From: Serinicoccus chungangensis
GTDB lineage: Bacteria > Actinomycetota > Actinomycetes > Actinomycetales > Dermatophilaceae
Length of the DNA stretch: 64,000 nt
Assembly (NCBI RefSeq): GCF_001483745.1
Contig: NZ_LQBL01000031.1
Span: 233,861-297,860 of the forward strand
Reading direction: 5' to 3'
The notes beneath the pieces are model-generated. The model worked only from the letters and a program-made list of their open reading frames with translations, was not told the DNA's origin and did no database searches. Positions within the stretch are counted from its first letter, which is position 1; each line of letters starts with the position of its first letter. Positions 34,636-42,685 of this stretch are shown one piece after another. Both the position numbers and the translations under genes were made by a program.

Positions 34636-36762
34636 ATGGGAGACGGTCGGCGCGAGCCGGGCAGCGTGCCGCGGGGGTCCGACGGCGGTGAGGCAGCACC
34701 GTCGGCGCCGCCGGGCGGCCCGCCGTCGGCCGGCCCACGGTCGCCCCGGGCGGCCTGGGGGCTCGTGGGGACGGTGCTCCTCTCCTGGGTCCTCGCCGCG
34801 GTCGCCGTGGTGACGGACGTGGCGCCCGCGCACGCCCCCGACACCCGGCCGCTGGTCACGGCGACGGACCCGCAGGTGGTGCTCGTCGGCATACCGGGGC
34901 TCACCTGGGACCTCGTGGACGAGGACACGCCGACGCTGCGGTCGCTGGCGCGGACCGGCCGTTCCGCGGCGCTGGTCGTCCGGGGGCCGGACGAGGTGAC
35001 CTGCGCCGCCGACGCCTGGCTGACGGTCGGCACCGGTACCCGGACCGACCGCGAGGCGCTCGGCTGCGGCCCCGACGCCACGCCGCCGTGGGGCGCCGCC
35101 GACGCCCCGGACCCCGACCTGCGGGCCCTCACCGGGCCGGTCGAGGCGGCCGGGGGGTGCGTCGCGACGTACGGCCTGACCGCCACCGCCGACCCGGCCG
35201 GCCGGCCGCAGCTGGACACCGCGAGCGCCGGGCTGCTCGCCGGGCCCGCCCTCGACCGGGAGTGCCGCGTCCACCTCCTCGCCGGCCCGACCATCCTCGA
35301 GGGGGACCGCTCGGACGTGCTGGAGGCCTCGGACGCAGCGCTCGCCGACCTCGTGGCGGACCTCCCGGACGGGAGCACGCTGGTGGTGAGCGGGATGGGG
35401 CAGACCGCCGGCCGCCCCGACGCGCAGGTACTCGTGGTCCACGGGCCGACGGGAGGCTCGCCGGACCTCCCGCCCCCGGCGCAGCTCAGCTCGGGCTCGA
35501 CCCGGCAGACCGGGCTCGTGCAGCTGGTCGACCTCACCCCGACCCTCCTCTCCCTCGCGGACGTGCCGCCCGGCCCGGACGGTGCGGCCCTGCCCGGTTC
35601 ACCGGTCACCGCCGTCGCGGGGGCGACGACGGACCCCGCCCGGGCCGCCGCGGACCTGGCCGACGTGGTCAGCGACGCCAAGAGGCTGGCCCCGTGGACC
35701 CTCGGTGCTCTGGCGGTGGTGCTCCTCCCGCTGCTCGGGCTCGCCGGTCTGCTCGGCAGCCGTCGCCTGCTCGTCGGCACCACCGCGACGGTCATGGCGG
35801 TGCCCGCCGCCAGCTTCCTCGCCGGCCTGGTGCCGTGGTGGCGGGCCGGGCAGCCCTGGCCGGCCCTCACGGTCACCGTCCTCGCCGTCGCCGCGCTGGT
35901 CGCCGCCCTGGCGGTCACCCTCGCCCACCGGGCCGGCCCGGTGACCGGACCGGGGCGTCGCAGCCCGCTGCTCCTCCCCGCCGTCCTGGCGGCGGCGACC
36001 CTCGTGGTGCTCGGCGTGGACACGATCTGGTCCTCACGGCTGGGGCTGGTGAGCGTCCTCGGGCTGCAGCCGGTGACGGCGGGCCGGTTCTACGGTCAGG
36101 GCAACGTCGGCTTCGGCATGCTGCTGGGCGCGCTGCTCGTGCTCCTGGCCGCCGCGCTCAGCTGGTTGCCGCGCCGCGGCGCGGCCCTGGCCGTGGCCCT
36201 GCTGGGCGGGGCGTCCCTGCTGCTGGGCGCGGCCCCCGGTGCGGGCGCCGACTTCGGCAGCGTGCCGGCCACGGCGGTGGTGACCGGCCTGCTGCTGCTC
36301 GCCGCCCTGGGTCTGCGGTGGACCTGGCGCTCGCTGCTCCTGGTGGCCGGCGGGTCCGCGGTCCTGGCGCTGCTGGCGATGGTGCTCGACTGGCTGCGGG
36401 GGCCGGAGCGACGCACCCACCTGGGGGCGTTCGTGCAGTCCGCGCTGGACGGCGAGGCGCTCGGCATCGTCACCCGCAAGCTCGAGCAGAGCCTGGGGAT
36501 CCTCGTGAGCTACCCGCTCTCGTGGCTGGCGGTCGCCGCCCTCCTCGCCGTCGCCTGGGTCGTGGTCCGCCGGCCGGGGTGGAGCGGGCCTCTCTGGCGC
36601 GAGCCCGGGGTGGCGCCGGCGGCCGGGGCCGCACTCGCCGGGATGGCGGCCGCCTGGGTCCTCAACGACTCCGGCATCGCGGCGGTCGCGCTCTGCCTGA
36701 CGATGCTGCTGGCGGCCGGGATCCTGCTGCTCGCCCCCGAGGGGGAGGCGCCGGGACGCTGA
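34636..36762 (+). CDS. Large membrane protein with alkaline-phosphatase-like extracytoplasmic domain
   Basis: A 708-residue protein. After a proline-rich cytoplasmic start, one helix (residues about 45-65) leads to a soluble domain (about 75-335) with features of the alkaline phosphatase/sulfatase fold: QVVLVGIPGLTWDLV at the start, a TCAADAWLTVGTGTR nucleophile-like region and QLVDLTPTLLSLADV near the end. About ten further helices follow from residue 351. This architecture is common in actinobacteria next to cell-envelope glycosyltransferases, but activity is unproven and metal ligands are incomplete. ATG at 34636 follows GGGGAGG. Confidence 0.78.
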   Translation: MGDGRREPGSVPRGSDGGEAAPSAPPGGPPSAGPRSPRAAWGLVGTVLLSWVLAAVAVVTDVAPAHAPDTRPLVTATDPQVVLVGIPGLTWDLVDEDTPTLRSLARTGRSAALVVRGPDEVTCAADAWLTVGTGTRTDREALGCGPDATPPWGAADAPDPDLRALTGPVEAAGGCVATYGLTATADPAGRPQLDTASAGLLAGPALDRECRVHLLAGPTILEGDRSDVLEASDAALADLVADLPDGSTLVVSGMGQTAGRPDAQVLVVHGPTGGSPDLPPPAQLSSGSTRQTGLVQLVDLTPTLLSLADVPPGPDGAALPGSPVTAVAGATTDPARAAADLADVVSDAKRLAPWTLGALAVVLLPLLGLAGLLGSRRLLVGTTATVMAVPAASFLAGLVPWWRAGQPWPALTVTVLAVAALVAALAVTLAHRAGPVTGPGRRSPLLLPAVLAAATLVVLGVDTIWSSRLGLVSVLGLQPVTAGRFYGQGNVGFGMLLGALLVLLAAALSWLPRRGAALAVALLGGASLLLGAAPGAGADFGSVPATAVVTGLLLLAALGLRWTWRSLLLVAGGSAVLALLAMVLDWLRGPERRTHLGAFVQSALDGEALGIVTRKLEQSLGILVSYPLSWLAVAALLAVAWVVVRRPGWSGPLWREPGVAPAAGAALAGMAAAWVLNDSGIAAVALCLTMLLAAGILLLAPEGEAPGR

Positions 36763-36831
36763 GGGCGCGGCCGAGGGGACATCGGGCGTCCGGGCGAGGC
36801 GGGGCCGCGCCGGGTGCGTGCCGGGTGTGCC

Positions 36832-37758
36832 TCAGGCGTCCGGACGACGGCGCGCGCGCTCCTCGTAGGCCGCCCTCGCCCGGTCCAGGAGCGGACGTCC
36901 GTGCCGCTGCACCTGCTCGCCCACCTGGCTGGCGGTGCGCCGCGCCAGCGGCACCCCGCGCTCCCGGGCGGTCTGGGCGATCCTCGCCCCCTGCTCGCGG
37001 GCGATGCGGCTGCCCTCGAGCCCGCCCTCGCGGACCTTGTCGGGCACCCCGGAGCGCTCGGCCAGCGCCAGCGAGACGTCCGCCAGCTGGCGGGCGCGGT
37101 GGGCCTGGGAGGACAGGTCACGCCCGGTCGCCCGGTGGCGCACCTCGCAGGGGATCTCGAGCACCCGGCCGCCGGAGCGGATGACGTCGATGGTCAGGCC
37201 GACCTCCACGCCCCACCCCCGCGCCAGCGGCATCGCGTCCAGGAGCGCCTCCCGGGTGAGGCAACGCTGCCCGGAGAGCGGCTGCGTGGGCTCCCAGCCG
37301 GTGAGCCGCCGGATGCCGGCGGAGGCGGTCCGCACGACCAGGCCCAGCCCGGCGGCACCGGGCTGCGGCGGCAGGACCGCGATCGTCATGTCGGCCCGGC
37401 CGACGAGCACCGGCGTGATGATCGGCCCCAGCTCGGCGGCCGACTCCTCGAGGTCGGCGTCCACGAAGAGCACGGGCGCACCGGGGCGCAGCTCCTGCGC
37501 TCGGGCCACACCGGTGGTCATGGCGGCGGCCTTGCCACGGTTGCGCTCGTGCCGGACCACCTCGACCCGTCCCGACCACGCGGCGACGTGGGCCGTCTGG
37601 TCGGTGGACCCGTCGTCGACCACCACGACCTCCCCCACCTGCGGCAGCCGCTGCAGGGCCGCGAGGGTGGCGCCGATCCGCGACTCCTCGTCCTTGGCGG
37701 GCACGACGGCCACGACGAGCTCCTGCGGGACGCCCTCCACCGGCTGCGACGCGCTCAT
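36832..37758 (-). CDS. Glycosyltransferase family 2
   Basis: A 308-residue GT-A enzyme. VAVVPAKDEESRIGATLAAL starts the fold, VVVDDGSTD holds the nucleotide-sugar-binding Asp, VLFVDADLEE is the DxD-type metal site, and LSGQRCL follows. A C-terminal helical extension rich in Arg and Glu (from about residue 230) is unusual. There are no membrane helices, so it acts at the cytoplasmic face. ATG at 37758 lies 4 bp after the DUF5926 stop, making one operon. Relatives include glucosyl-3-phosphoglycerate synthase and dolichyl-phosphate sugar synthases. Confidence 0.83.
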   Translation of the reverse strand: MSASQPVEGVPQELVVAVVPAKDEESRIGATLAALQRLPQVGEVVVVDDGSTDQTAHVAAWSGRVEVVRHERNRGKAAAMTTGVARAQELRPGAPVLFVDADLEESAAELGPIITPVLVGRADMTIAVLPPQPGAAGLGLVVRTASAGIRRLTGWEPTQPLSGQRCLTREALLDAMPLARGWGVEVGLTIDVIRSGGRVLEIPCEVRHRATGRDLSSQAHRARQLADVSLALAERSGVPDKVREGGLEGSRIAREQGARIAQTARERGVPLARRTASQVGEQVQRHGRPLLDRARAAYEERARRRPDA

Positions 37759-37762
37759 CGGC

Positions 37763-38671
37763 TCAGCGCAGGGTGACCTGGCGGGAGACCAGGGCGTTCC
37801 TGGCCCGGCGCTCGGGCTCGGTGAGCGGCGCGTCCTGGCCGAGGGCGGCGGCATACCGCTCCTGCAGCGCGGTCAGCGCCTCGGCGTGGTCCTCGGCGCC
37901 GGTGCCGGCCGGCACCTCCAGGACGGGGACGAGCACCCCGCAGGCGCGGAACGCGCCGATGAGGTCGGTGCCCTCGCCCAGGGTGTGCTCGTGGGCGGCC
38001 TGCAGCCGGGCCAGCGCCTGCAGCGCCGTGTCCTCGTCCTCGTCGAGGATCCACCGGATGTAGGACCGGCCCGACATGTGGCACCAGAACGCGGTGGGCA
38101 CGCCCTCGACGCGGGCCATGGGGACGGCCGACTCGTTCATCTGCTCGAGCGCGGCCGTCATCTCCTCGCTGGCGTCCTCGCCGAGCCAGAAGCCGAAGTC
38201 GTCGTGCACCTCGACGGCCAGCTGCTGCCCCTCGACGAGGACGTCCTGCAGCCGGGGCGTGTCGGTGGTCGCCGGCCGCACGGAGTTGACCGAGGTGCCC
38301 GGCTCCGCGGCGAGCGCGGTGAGGGCGGCGGCGACGATGTCGCGGGAGGCGTCGCCGCTGCTGGTGCGGGACTGGAGGGCGACGAGCACCTCGCCGTTCT
38401 CGCGGTGGATCGCCGGCATCGCCGCAGGCAGGACGGTGACCAGGGTGACCTGGTGCTCGCCCGCGGGGACCTCCCGGCCGGAGACCGTCGTGCCCTCGGG
38501 CACGGCGAGGGTGACCGGGGCCGAGGCGGCGGGGAGGATCTCCCGCATCGCCACCCACTCGCTCTCGTCCGCGAGACCCTCGAAGGGCCGGGAGACGAAG
38601 GGCGCCGGCCGCGCCGACCCCTGCGCCTGCGTACCGCCCGCCTGCCGCTTCTTGCGTGATGCCTTACCCAT
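37763..38671 (-). CDS. DUF5926 family protein
   Basis: A 302-residue soluble protein beginning MGKASRKKR, with the family stretch APFVSRPFEGLADESEWVAMREILPAA and a second conserved block FGFWLGEDASEE. The family is restricted to actinobacteria and has no known function. A basic N-terminus suggests nucleic-acid binding, which is only a guess. TAGACT lies 8 nt upstream of the ATG, so the message may have a very short leader. Confidence 0.87.
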   Translation of the reverse strand: MGKASRKKRQAGGTQAQGSARPAPFVSRPFEGLADESEWVAMREILPAASAPVTLAVPEGTTVSGREVPAGEHQVTLVTVLPAAMPAIHRENGEVLVALQSRTSSGDASRDIVAAALTALAAEPGTSVNSVRPATTDTPRLQDVLVEGQQLAVEVHDDFGFWLGEDASEEMTAALEQMNESAVPMARVEGVPTAFWCHMSGRSYIRWILDEDEDTALQALARLQAAHEHTLGEGTDLIGAFRACGVLVPVLEVPAGTGAEDHAEALTALQERYAAALGQDAPLTEPERRARNALVSRQVTLR

Positions 38672-38709
38672 AGCGGGCGAGTCTACGTGCGTCGTGAGAG
38701 CCTGCCTGC

Positions 38710-39783
38710 ATGCGCGACGACGCCTCCCTGACCTGGCAGCCGGCCGAGGGCCACGGCGCGGGGGTGGTGTATGCCGTGGACGGCCCGCTGGGCCGGGTGC
38801 GCCTCGACCGGCCGCGCGCGATCAACGCGTTGGACCGGCCCGCCGTCGACTCGCTGCTGCACCAGCTGCGGGCCTGGGCCGACGACGACCGCATCGAGGC
38901 GGTCGTGCTCGACGGCGCCGGGGAGCGCGGCCTGTGCGCCGGGGGCGACGTCCGCGCGCTGCGGGAGGCGATCCTCGCGGGCCGCGAGCAGGAGGCGCTG
39001 GACTACTGGGAGGCGGAGTATGCCGTGGACGCCCTGGTCGCGACCTACCCCAAGCCCTACGTCGCGTGGATGGACGGGATCGTCATGGGCGGCGGTGTCG
39101 GGATCTCGGCGCACGGGTCGGTGCGGCTGGTGACCGAGCGGACGCAGCTCGCCATGCCCGAGGTCGTCATCGGCTTCTTCCCGGACGTGGCCGGGCTCCA
39201 CCCGCTCTCCCGCGCCCCCGGTGAGACGGGCACCCACGTGGCGCTCACCGGTGCGCCGGTGGGCGGGACGGACGCGGTGCTGCTGGGGATGGCCGACGCC
39301 CTCGTGCCCAGCCAGGCCGAGGACGAGGTCCTCGCGGCGCTGCGGGAGGACCCGACCCGGGACGCCCAGGCGCTGGCCGCCCTGGCCTCGGCCCCCGGCG
39401 GGACGGCAACGGCGCAGGCGTCCTGGCTGGAGCAGCAGCGGTCCTGGATCGACGAGTGCTACGTCGGGGACGACGCCGGGGAGATCCTGCGGCGGCTGCG
39501 CGAGCACCCCGAGCCCGCGGCCCAGGGGGCGGCCGAGCTGGTCGGCTCCCGCTCCCCCCACTCGGTGGCGGTCACGCTGGAGGCCCTGCGGCGGGCGGCG
39601 TCCATGACCGTCGAGGAGGTCCTGGCGCAGGACCTGCGGCTGGGCCCGGTCTTCGCGTCCCACCCCGACTTCGCCGAGGGTGTGCGCGCCCAGCTCGTCG
39701 ACAAGGACCGCCAGCCGCGCTGGCAGCACGCCTCGCTGGCCGACGTCACCCGGGCCGAGGTGCTGGCGGCCTTCGGCACCTGA
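38710..39783 (+). CDS. 3-hydroxyisobutyryl-CoA hydrolase-like (enoyl-CoA hydratase family)
   Basis: A 357-residue crotonase-fold protein. The oxyanion-hole motif is ERGLCAGGDVRALRE and the second is MDGIVMGGGVGIS. LAMPEVVIGFFPDVAGLHPLSRAPGE matches hydrolases of the ECH_2 class that remove CoA in valine breakdown, and the length (about 350) also fits that class rather than the 260-residue hydratases. ATG at 38710 gives the full family N-terminus. It is divergent from the DUF5926 gene. Confidence 0.85.
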   Translation: MRDDASLTWQPAEGHGAGVVYAVDGPLGRVRLDRPRAINALDRPAVDSLLHQLRAWADDDRIEAVVLDGAGERGLCAGGDVRALREAILAGREQEALDYWEAEYAVDALVATYPKPYVAWMDGIVMGGGVGISAHGSVRLVTERTQLAMPEVVIGFFPDVAGLHPLSRAPGETGTHVALTGAPVGGTDAVLLGMADALVPSQAEDEVLAALREDPTRDAQALAALASAPGGTATAQASWLEQQRSWIDECYVGDDAGEILRRLREHPEPAAQGAAELVGSRSPHSVAVTLEALRRAASMTVEEVLAQDLRLGPVFASHPDFAEGVRAQLVDKDRQPRWQHASLADVTRAEVLAAFGT

Positions 39784-39887
39784 GCACCCGCGTCGGGGAG
39801 CGCGCCGGGGAGGCCCGCCGACGTCCTCCGACGCCGTCCGGCCAGGACCACCGCGCCTCGGGGGACGGCATACCCAGGGCCACCGGC

Positions 39888-39893
39888 TATCGT
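39888..39893 (+). promoter_or_regulatory. -10 element of a leaderless promoter for lgt
   Basis: TATCGT lies 7 nt before the GTG at 39901. The same hexamer and spacing precede the membrane-protein gene at 48950. Confidence 0.5.
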
Positions 39894-39900
39894 CGCGCTC

Positions 39901-40788
39901 GTGCCGCTGCTGACCGACCTGGCCCTGCTCGCCGCGAGCGCCTCCGGCGACGACTCACCGCTGCGCTGGGAGGACCTGGGACTCTCCCAGGGCATCGACC
40001 TGGGCTTCTTCACGCTGCGCTACTACGCGCTGGCCTACCTGCTGGGCATCCTGCTCGGCTACTGGCACTTCGTCCGCATGGCCAAGGCGCCCGGCAGCCC
40101 CATCACCTCGCGGCAGGTCGACGACCTCATGATCGGGGTGACCTTCGGCATCATCATCGGCGGCCGCCTCGGCTACGCCACGTTCTACAACCCCTCGCTG
40201 TGGACCTCGTGGGAGATCCTGCAGCCGTGGAACGGCGGGATGAGCTTCCACGGCGGCCTCATCGGCGTGCTCGTCGCGATGGCGTGGTTCACCTGGCGCC
40301 ACGACCTGAGCCCGCTGCGGGTCACCGACTACATCGCGGTCAACGTGCCGATCGGCATGATGCTCGGACGGATCGCCAACTTCATCAACGGCGAGCTGTG
40401 GGGCCGGCCCAGCGACGTGCCGTGGGCCATGGTCTTCCCCGGTGCCGGCGAGCAGCCCCGGCACCCCAGCCAGCTCTACGAGGCGGCGCTCGAGGGGGCG
40501 CTGCTCATCCTCGTGCTCTTCTGGCTCTTCTGGCGCACCCGGGCGCGCTGGCGGCCCGGTCTGCTGGCCGGGGTCTTCGCCATCGGGGTCGGCGGCGGGC
40601 GCTTCGTCGTGGAGTTCTTCCGCGAGCCCGACGCCCAGCTCACGGAGTTCGCCGCCGCGACCGGGCTCAACATGGGCCAGTGGCTGACGATCCCGCTCGT
40701 CGTGGCCGGGGTCGTGCTCGTCGTCCGGGCGCTGCGCCGCCCCGAGGTGGAGACGCCGGAGCCGGTCGAGGAGCAGCCGGCTAGCTGA
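39901..40788 (+). CDS. lgt: Prolipoprotein diacylglyceryl transferase
   Basis: A 295-residue polytopic enzyme that attaches diacylglycerol to the lipobox cysteine of lipoproteins, several of which are encoded in this window. The Lgt signature GRIANFINGELWGRP is near residue 158 and SFHGGLIGV near 117. About seven helices are visible. The C-terminus is short, unlike the long tails of some mycobacterial Lgt proteins. It overlaps the convergent MurE-like gene by 8 bp. Confidence 0.94.
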   Translation: MPLLTDLALLAASASGDDSPLRWEDLGLSQGIDLGFFTLRYYALAYLLGILLGYWHFVRMAKAPGSPITSRQVDDLMIGVTFGIIIGGRLGYATFYNPSLWTSWEILQPWNGGMSFHGGLIGVLVAMAWFTWRHDLSPLRVTDYIAVNVPIGMMLGRIANFINGELWGRPSDVPWAMVFPGAGEQPRHPSQLYEAALEGALLILVLFWLFWRTRARWRPGLLAGVFAIGVGGGRFVVEFFREPDAQLTEFAAATGLNMGQWLTIPLVVAGVVLVVRALRRPEVETPEPVEEQPAS

Positions 40789-42286
40789 CGTCCTCGCCGC
40801 GTCGCGCCGCGAGCGCCCGACGGGCCTCCCCGACCTCGTCCCAGGGCACCAGCTCGGTGCCGCGCTCCATGGTCTCCTCCGGGCCCTTGCCGGCCAGGAG
40901 GACCGTGTCGTCGGGGGCGGCCTCGCGCACGGCGTAGCGGATGGCCTCGGTGCGGTCGCCGATCGAGACGTAGTTCTCGCGCCCGGCCTCGCGGGCCCCC
41001 CGCTCCATCTCCTCGAGGATCTCCTGCAGCGGGGTGGTGCGGTGGTCCTCCTCGGTGAGCACGACGTGGTCGGCGAGCTGGGTGGCGACCCGGCCCAGCG
41101 GGGCGCGCTTGGACGGGTCACGCGGGCCTCCGGCCGAGCCGAGCACCACCCACAGCCGGCCCCGCGTCGTCACCCGCACCGTCTCCAGCGCCTTCTCCAG
41201 GCTCGGGGGGGTGTGGGCGAAGTCCACGATGACCCGCGGGTCGCCGTCGGTGTGCTCCACCATCTCCATCCGTCCGGCGACCCCGGCGAAGGTGGCGAGC
41301 CCGGCGACCAGCTCGTCCAGGGGCACCCCGGTGGCGGCGACGCCGGCCATCGCGGCCAGGGCGTTGGCGACGTTGAAGCGGCCGATCATCGGCAGCCGCG
41401 CCGGCGCCTCGCCCTGCGGCGCGTGGACGGTGAAGGTGATGGCCTCGGCCCCCTCGACCACGTCGGTGGCGCGCCAGTCGGCCGCGCTCCCCTCGGCGGA
41501 GTAGGTCGTCGCGCCGTGCCCGTCGGCGGTCGCCATCGGCAGGAGCTGCTCGACCCAGGGGCGGTCGTCGACGTTGAGGACGCTGTGCCGCGCCCGCTGC
41601 ACGAGCCGGGCCTTGTCGGCGAAGTACTGCTCCATGGTGCCGTGGAAGTCGAGGTGCTCGCCGGTGAGGTTGGTCCAGACCGCGACGTCGTAGTCGACCC
41701 CGCGCACCCGGTCCAGCGCCAGGGCGTGGCTGGAGCTCTCGACCACCGCGTCGCTCGCCCCGGCCTCGACGAGGTCGCGCAGGATCTGCTGCACCTGCGG
41801 GGCCTCGGGGGTGGTGAAGTGCGAGGGCGGCTGGCGCAGCACGCCGTCGGGCAGCTGGTAGCCGATCGTCGAGAGCAGCCCGCTGGCCCGCCCCGCCTCC
41901 CGCAGCAGGTGCAGCGCCAGGCAGGAGGTGGTGGTCTTGCCGTCGGTGCCGGTGACGCCGATGACCCGCAGCGCGTCACTCGGTCGCCCGGCGAGGGCCG
42001 TGGCCGCGTCGGCCAGCGCCGGCCGCACCGCCTCGACGCGCAGGTAGGGCACGGGACAGGTCGCGCCATCGGGCAACCCCTCGCCGATGACGGCGACGGC
42101 GCCACCGCGCACGGCCCGGTCGATGAAGGTGTGCCCGTCGAAACGGGCTCCGCGGATGGCCACGAAGGCGTCCCCCGGCCGGATCCAGTCCGCCTGGTGG
42201 CTCACTCCGGTGACGTCCACGTCGCCGGCCTCAGGGCCCGGGACGACACGGACCCCCAGGGTGGCGGCGAGGTCGCTCAGCTGCAT
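40781..42286 (-). CDS. murE: MurE-like UDP-MurNAc-dipeptide amino acid ligase
   Basis: A 501-residue Mur ligase with the three-domain plan: N-terminal UMAG-binding domain, central ATPase with GTDGKTTT near residue 112, and C-terminal domain with WVVLGSAGGPRDPSKRAPLG. It adds the third residue of the peptidoglycan stem. At the position where diaminopimelate enzymes have DNPR, this one reads EEDHRTTP, so the amino acid cannot be assumed to be diaminopimelate. The gene is alone, not in a division cluster, so it may be a second copy. ATG at 42286 has TAGGGT 6 nt upstream. Confidence 0.85.
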   Translation of the reverse strand: MQLSDLAATLGVRVVPGPEAGDVDVTGVSHQADWIRPGDAFVAIRGARFDGHTFIDRAVRGGAVAVIGEGLPDGATCPVPYLRVEAVRPALADAATALAGRPSDALRVIGVTGTDGKTTTSCLALHLLREAGRASGLLSTIGYQLPDGVLRQPPSHFTTPEAPQVQQILRDLVEAGASDAVVESSSHALALDRVRGVDYDVAVWTNLTGEHLDFHGTMEQYFADKARLVQRARHSVLNVDDRPWVEQLLPMATADGHGATTYSAEGSAADWRATDVVEGAEAITFTVHAPQGEAPARLPMIGRFNVANALAAMAGVAATGVPLDELVAGLATFAGVAGRMEMVEHTDGDPRVIVDFAHTPPSLEKALETVRVTTRGRLWVVLGSAGGPRDPSKRAPLGRVATQLADHVVLTEEDHRTTPLQEILEEMERGAREAGRENYVSIGDRTEAIRYAVREAAPDDTVLLAGKGPEETMERGTELVPWDEVGEARRALAARRGEDVS

Positions 42287-42292
42287 GGCGAC

Positions 42293-42298
42293 ACCCTA
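42293..42298 (-). promoter_or_regulatory. -10 element of a leaderless promoter for the MurE-like gene
   Basis: TAGGGT on the minus strand, 6 nt before ATG 42286; no Shine-Dalgarno. Confidence 0.55.
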
Positions 42299-42347
42299 TG
42301 TCCGGAGCCGACGGGGTCCGGCCAGCCCGGCGGCCACACGCCGCAGG

Positions 42348-42396
42348 GACGCCGGCCGGCCTCGCGAGCAGGATGGGGGCGAGGACGGCCGGCGTC
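42348..42396 (-). terminator. Strong hairpin terminator after the zinc-ribbon gene
   Basis: An 18-bp stem with one mismatch (GACGCCGGCCG... paired with CGGCCGGCGTC) and a 13-nt loop lies just past the stop of the 60-residue protein and before the MurE-like promoter. No U-tract is evident, as is usual in high-GC actinobacteria. Confidence 0.7.
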
Positions 42397-42421
42397 GGGA
42401 CCGCGCAGGGGAACGCGGTCG

Positions 42422-42604
42422 TCAGCGCCCGAGGAGCCGGGAGAGCAGGCCCCCGCCGGACGGGGCGGCGCCGGAGGCGGCGTCACCCTCGTGCCCGTCG
42501 CACCAGCGGCCCGCCGGCACCCCGCGCCGGACCTGGTCGACGTGCTGGCCGCAGCCGGCCCAGGTGGTCCTGCCGCAGGTCCTGCAGGTGACAGCTCGGC
42601 ACAC
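42422..42604 (-). CDS. 60-residue zinc-ribbon-like protein under CsoR-type operator
   Basis: A tiny protein starting VCRAVTCRTCGRTTWAGCGQHV and containing CDGHE. The Cys/His spacing (CxxC, C, C, H) indicates a metal-binding knuckle, followed by a Gly-rich linker and a short amphipathic tail (GLLSRLLGR). Related small proteins are widespread in actinobacteria as hypothetical proteins. GTG at 42604 follows GAGGAG at 6 nt. A perfect copper-type operator lies 57 bp upstream. A role in copper handling is inferred from the operator only. Confidence 0.78.
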   Translation of the reverse strand: MCRAVTCRTCGRTTWAGCGQHVDQVRRGVPAGRWCDGHEGDAASGAAPSGGGLLSRLLGR

Positions 42605-42659
42605 GAGAGGCTCCTCGGTCGGTCGTCGGACGCCGCTGCGGCGTCCTGACGTCCAAACT

Positions 42660-42685
42660 ACTATACCCCCGGGGGTATAGGTCAA
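42660..42685 (-). promoter_or_regulatory. Perfect 20-bp CsoR-type operator and promoter of the zinc-ribbon gene
   Basis: CTATACCCCCGGGGGTATAG (42661-42680) is a perfect palindrome with the TATACC...GGTATA core of copper operators. On the minus strand TTGACC (42680-42685) and TATAGT (42660-42665) flank and overlap it, spaced 14 nt, which is short for a standard promoter. The amylosucrase stop codon is inside the TTGACC. Confidence 0.85.

Noticed and set aside
36764-36811. 9-bp inverted repeat between the large membrane protein and glycosyltransferase genes as a terminator
   Set aside because: The loop is about 30 nt and the arms are GC-only; such pairs are frequent by chance here.
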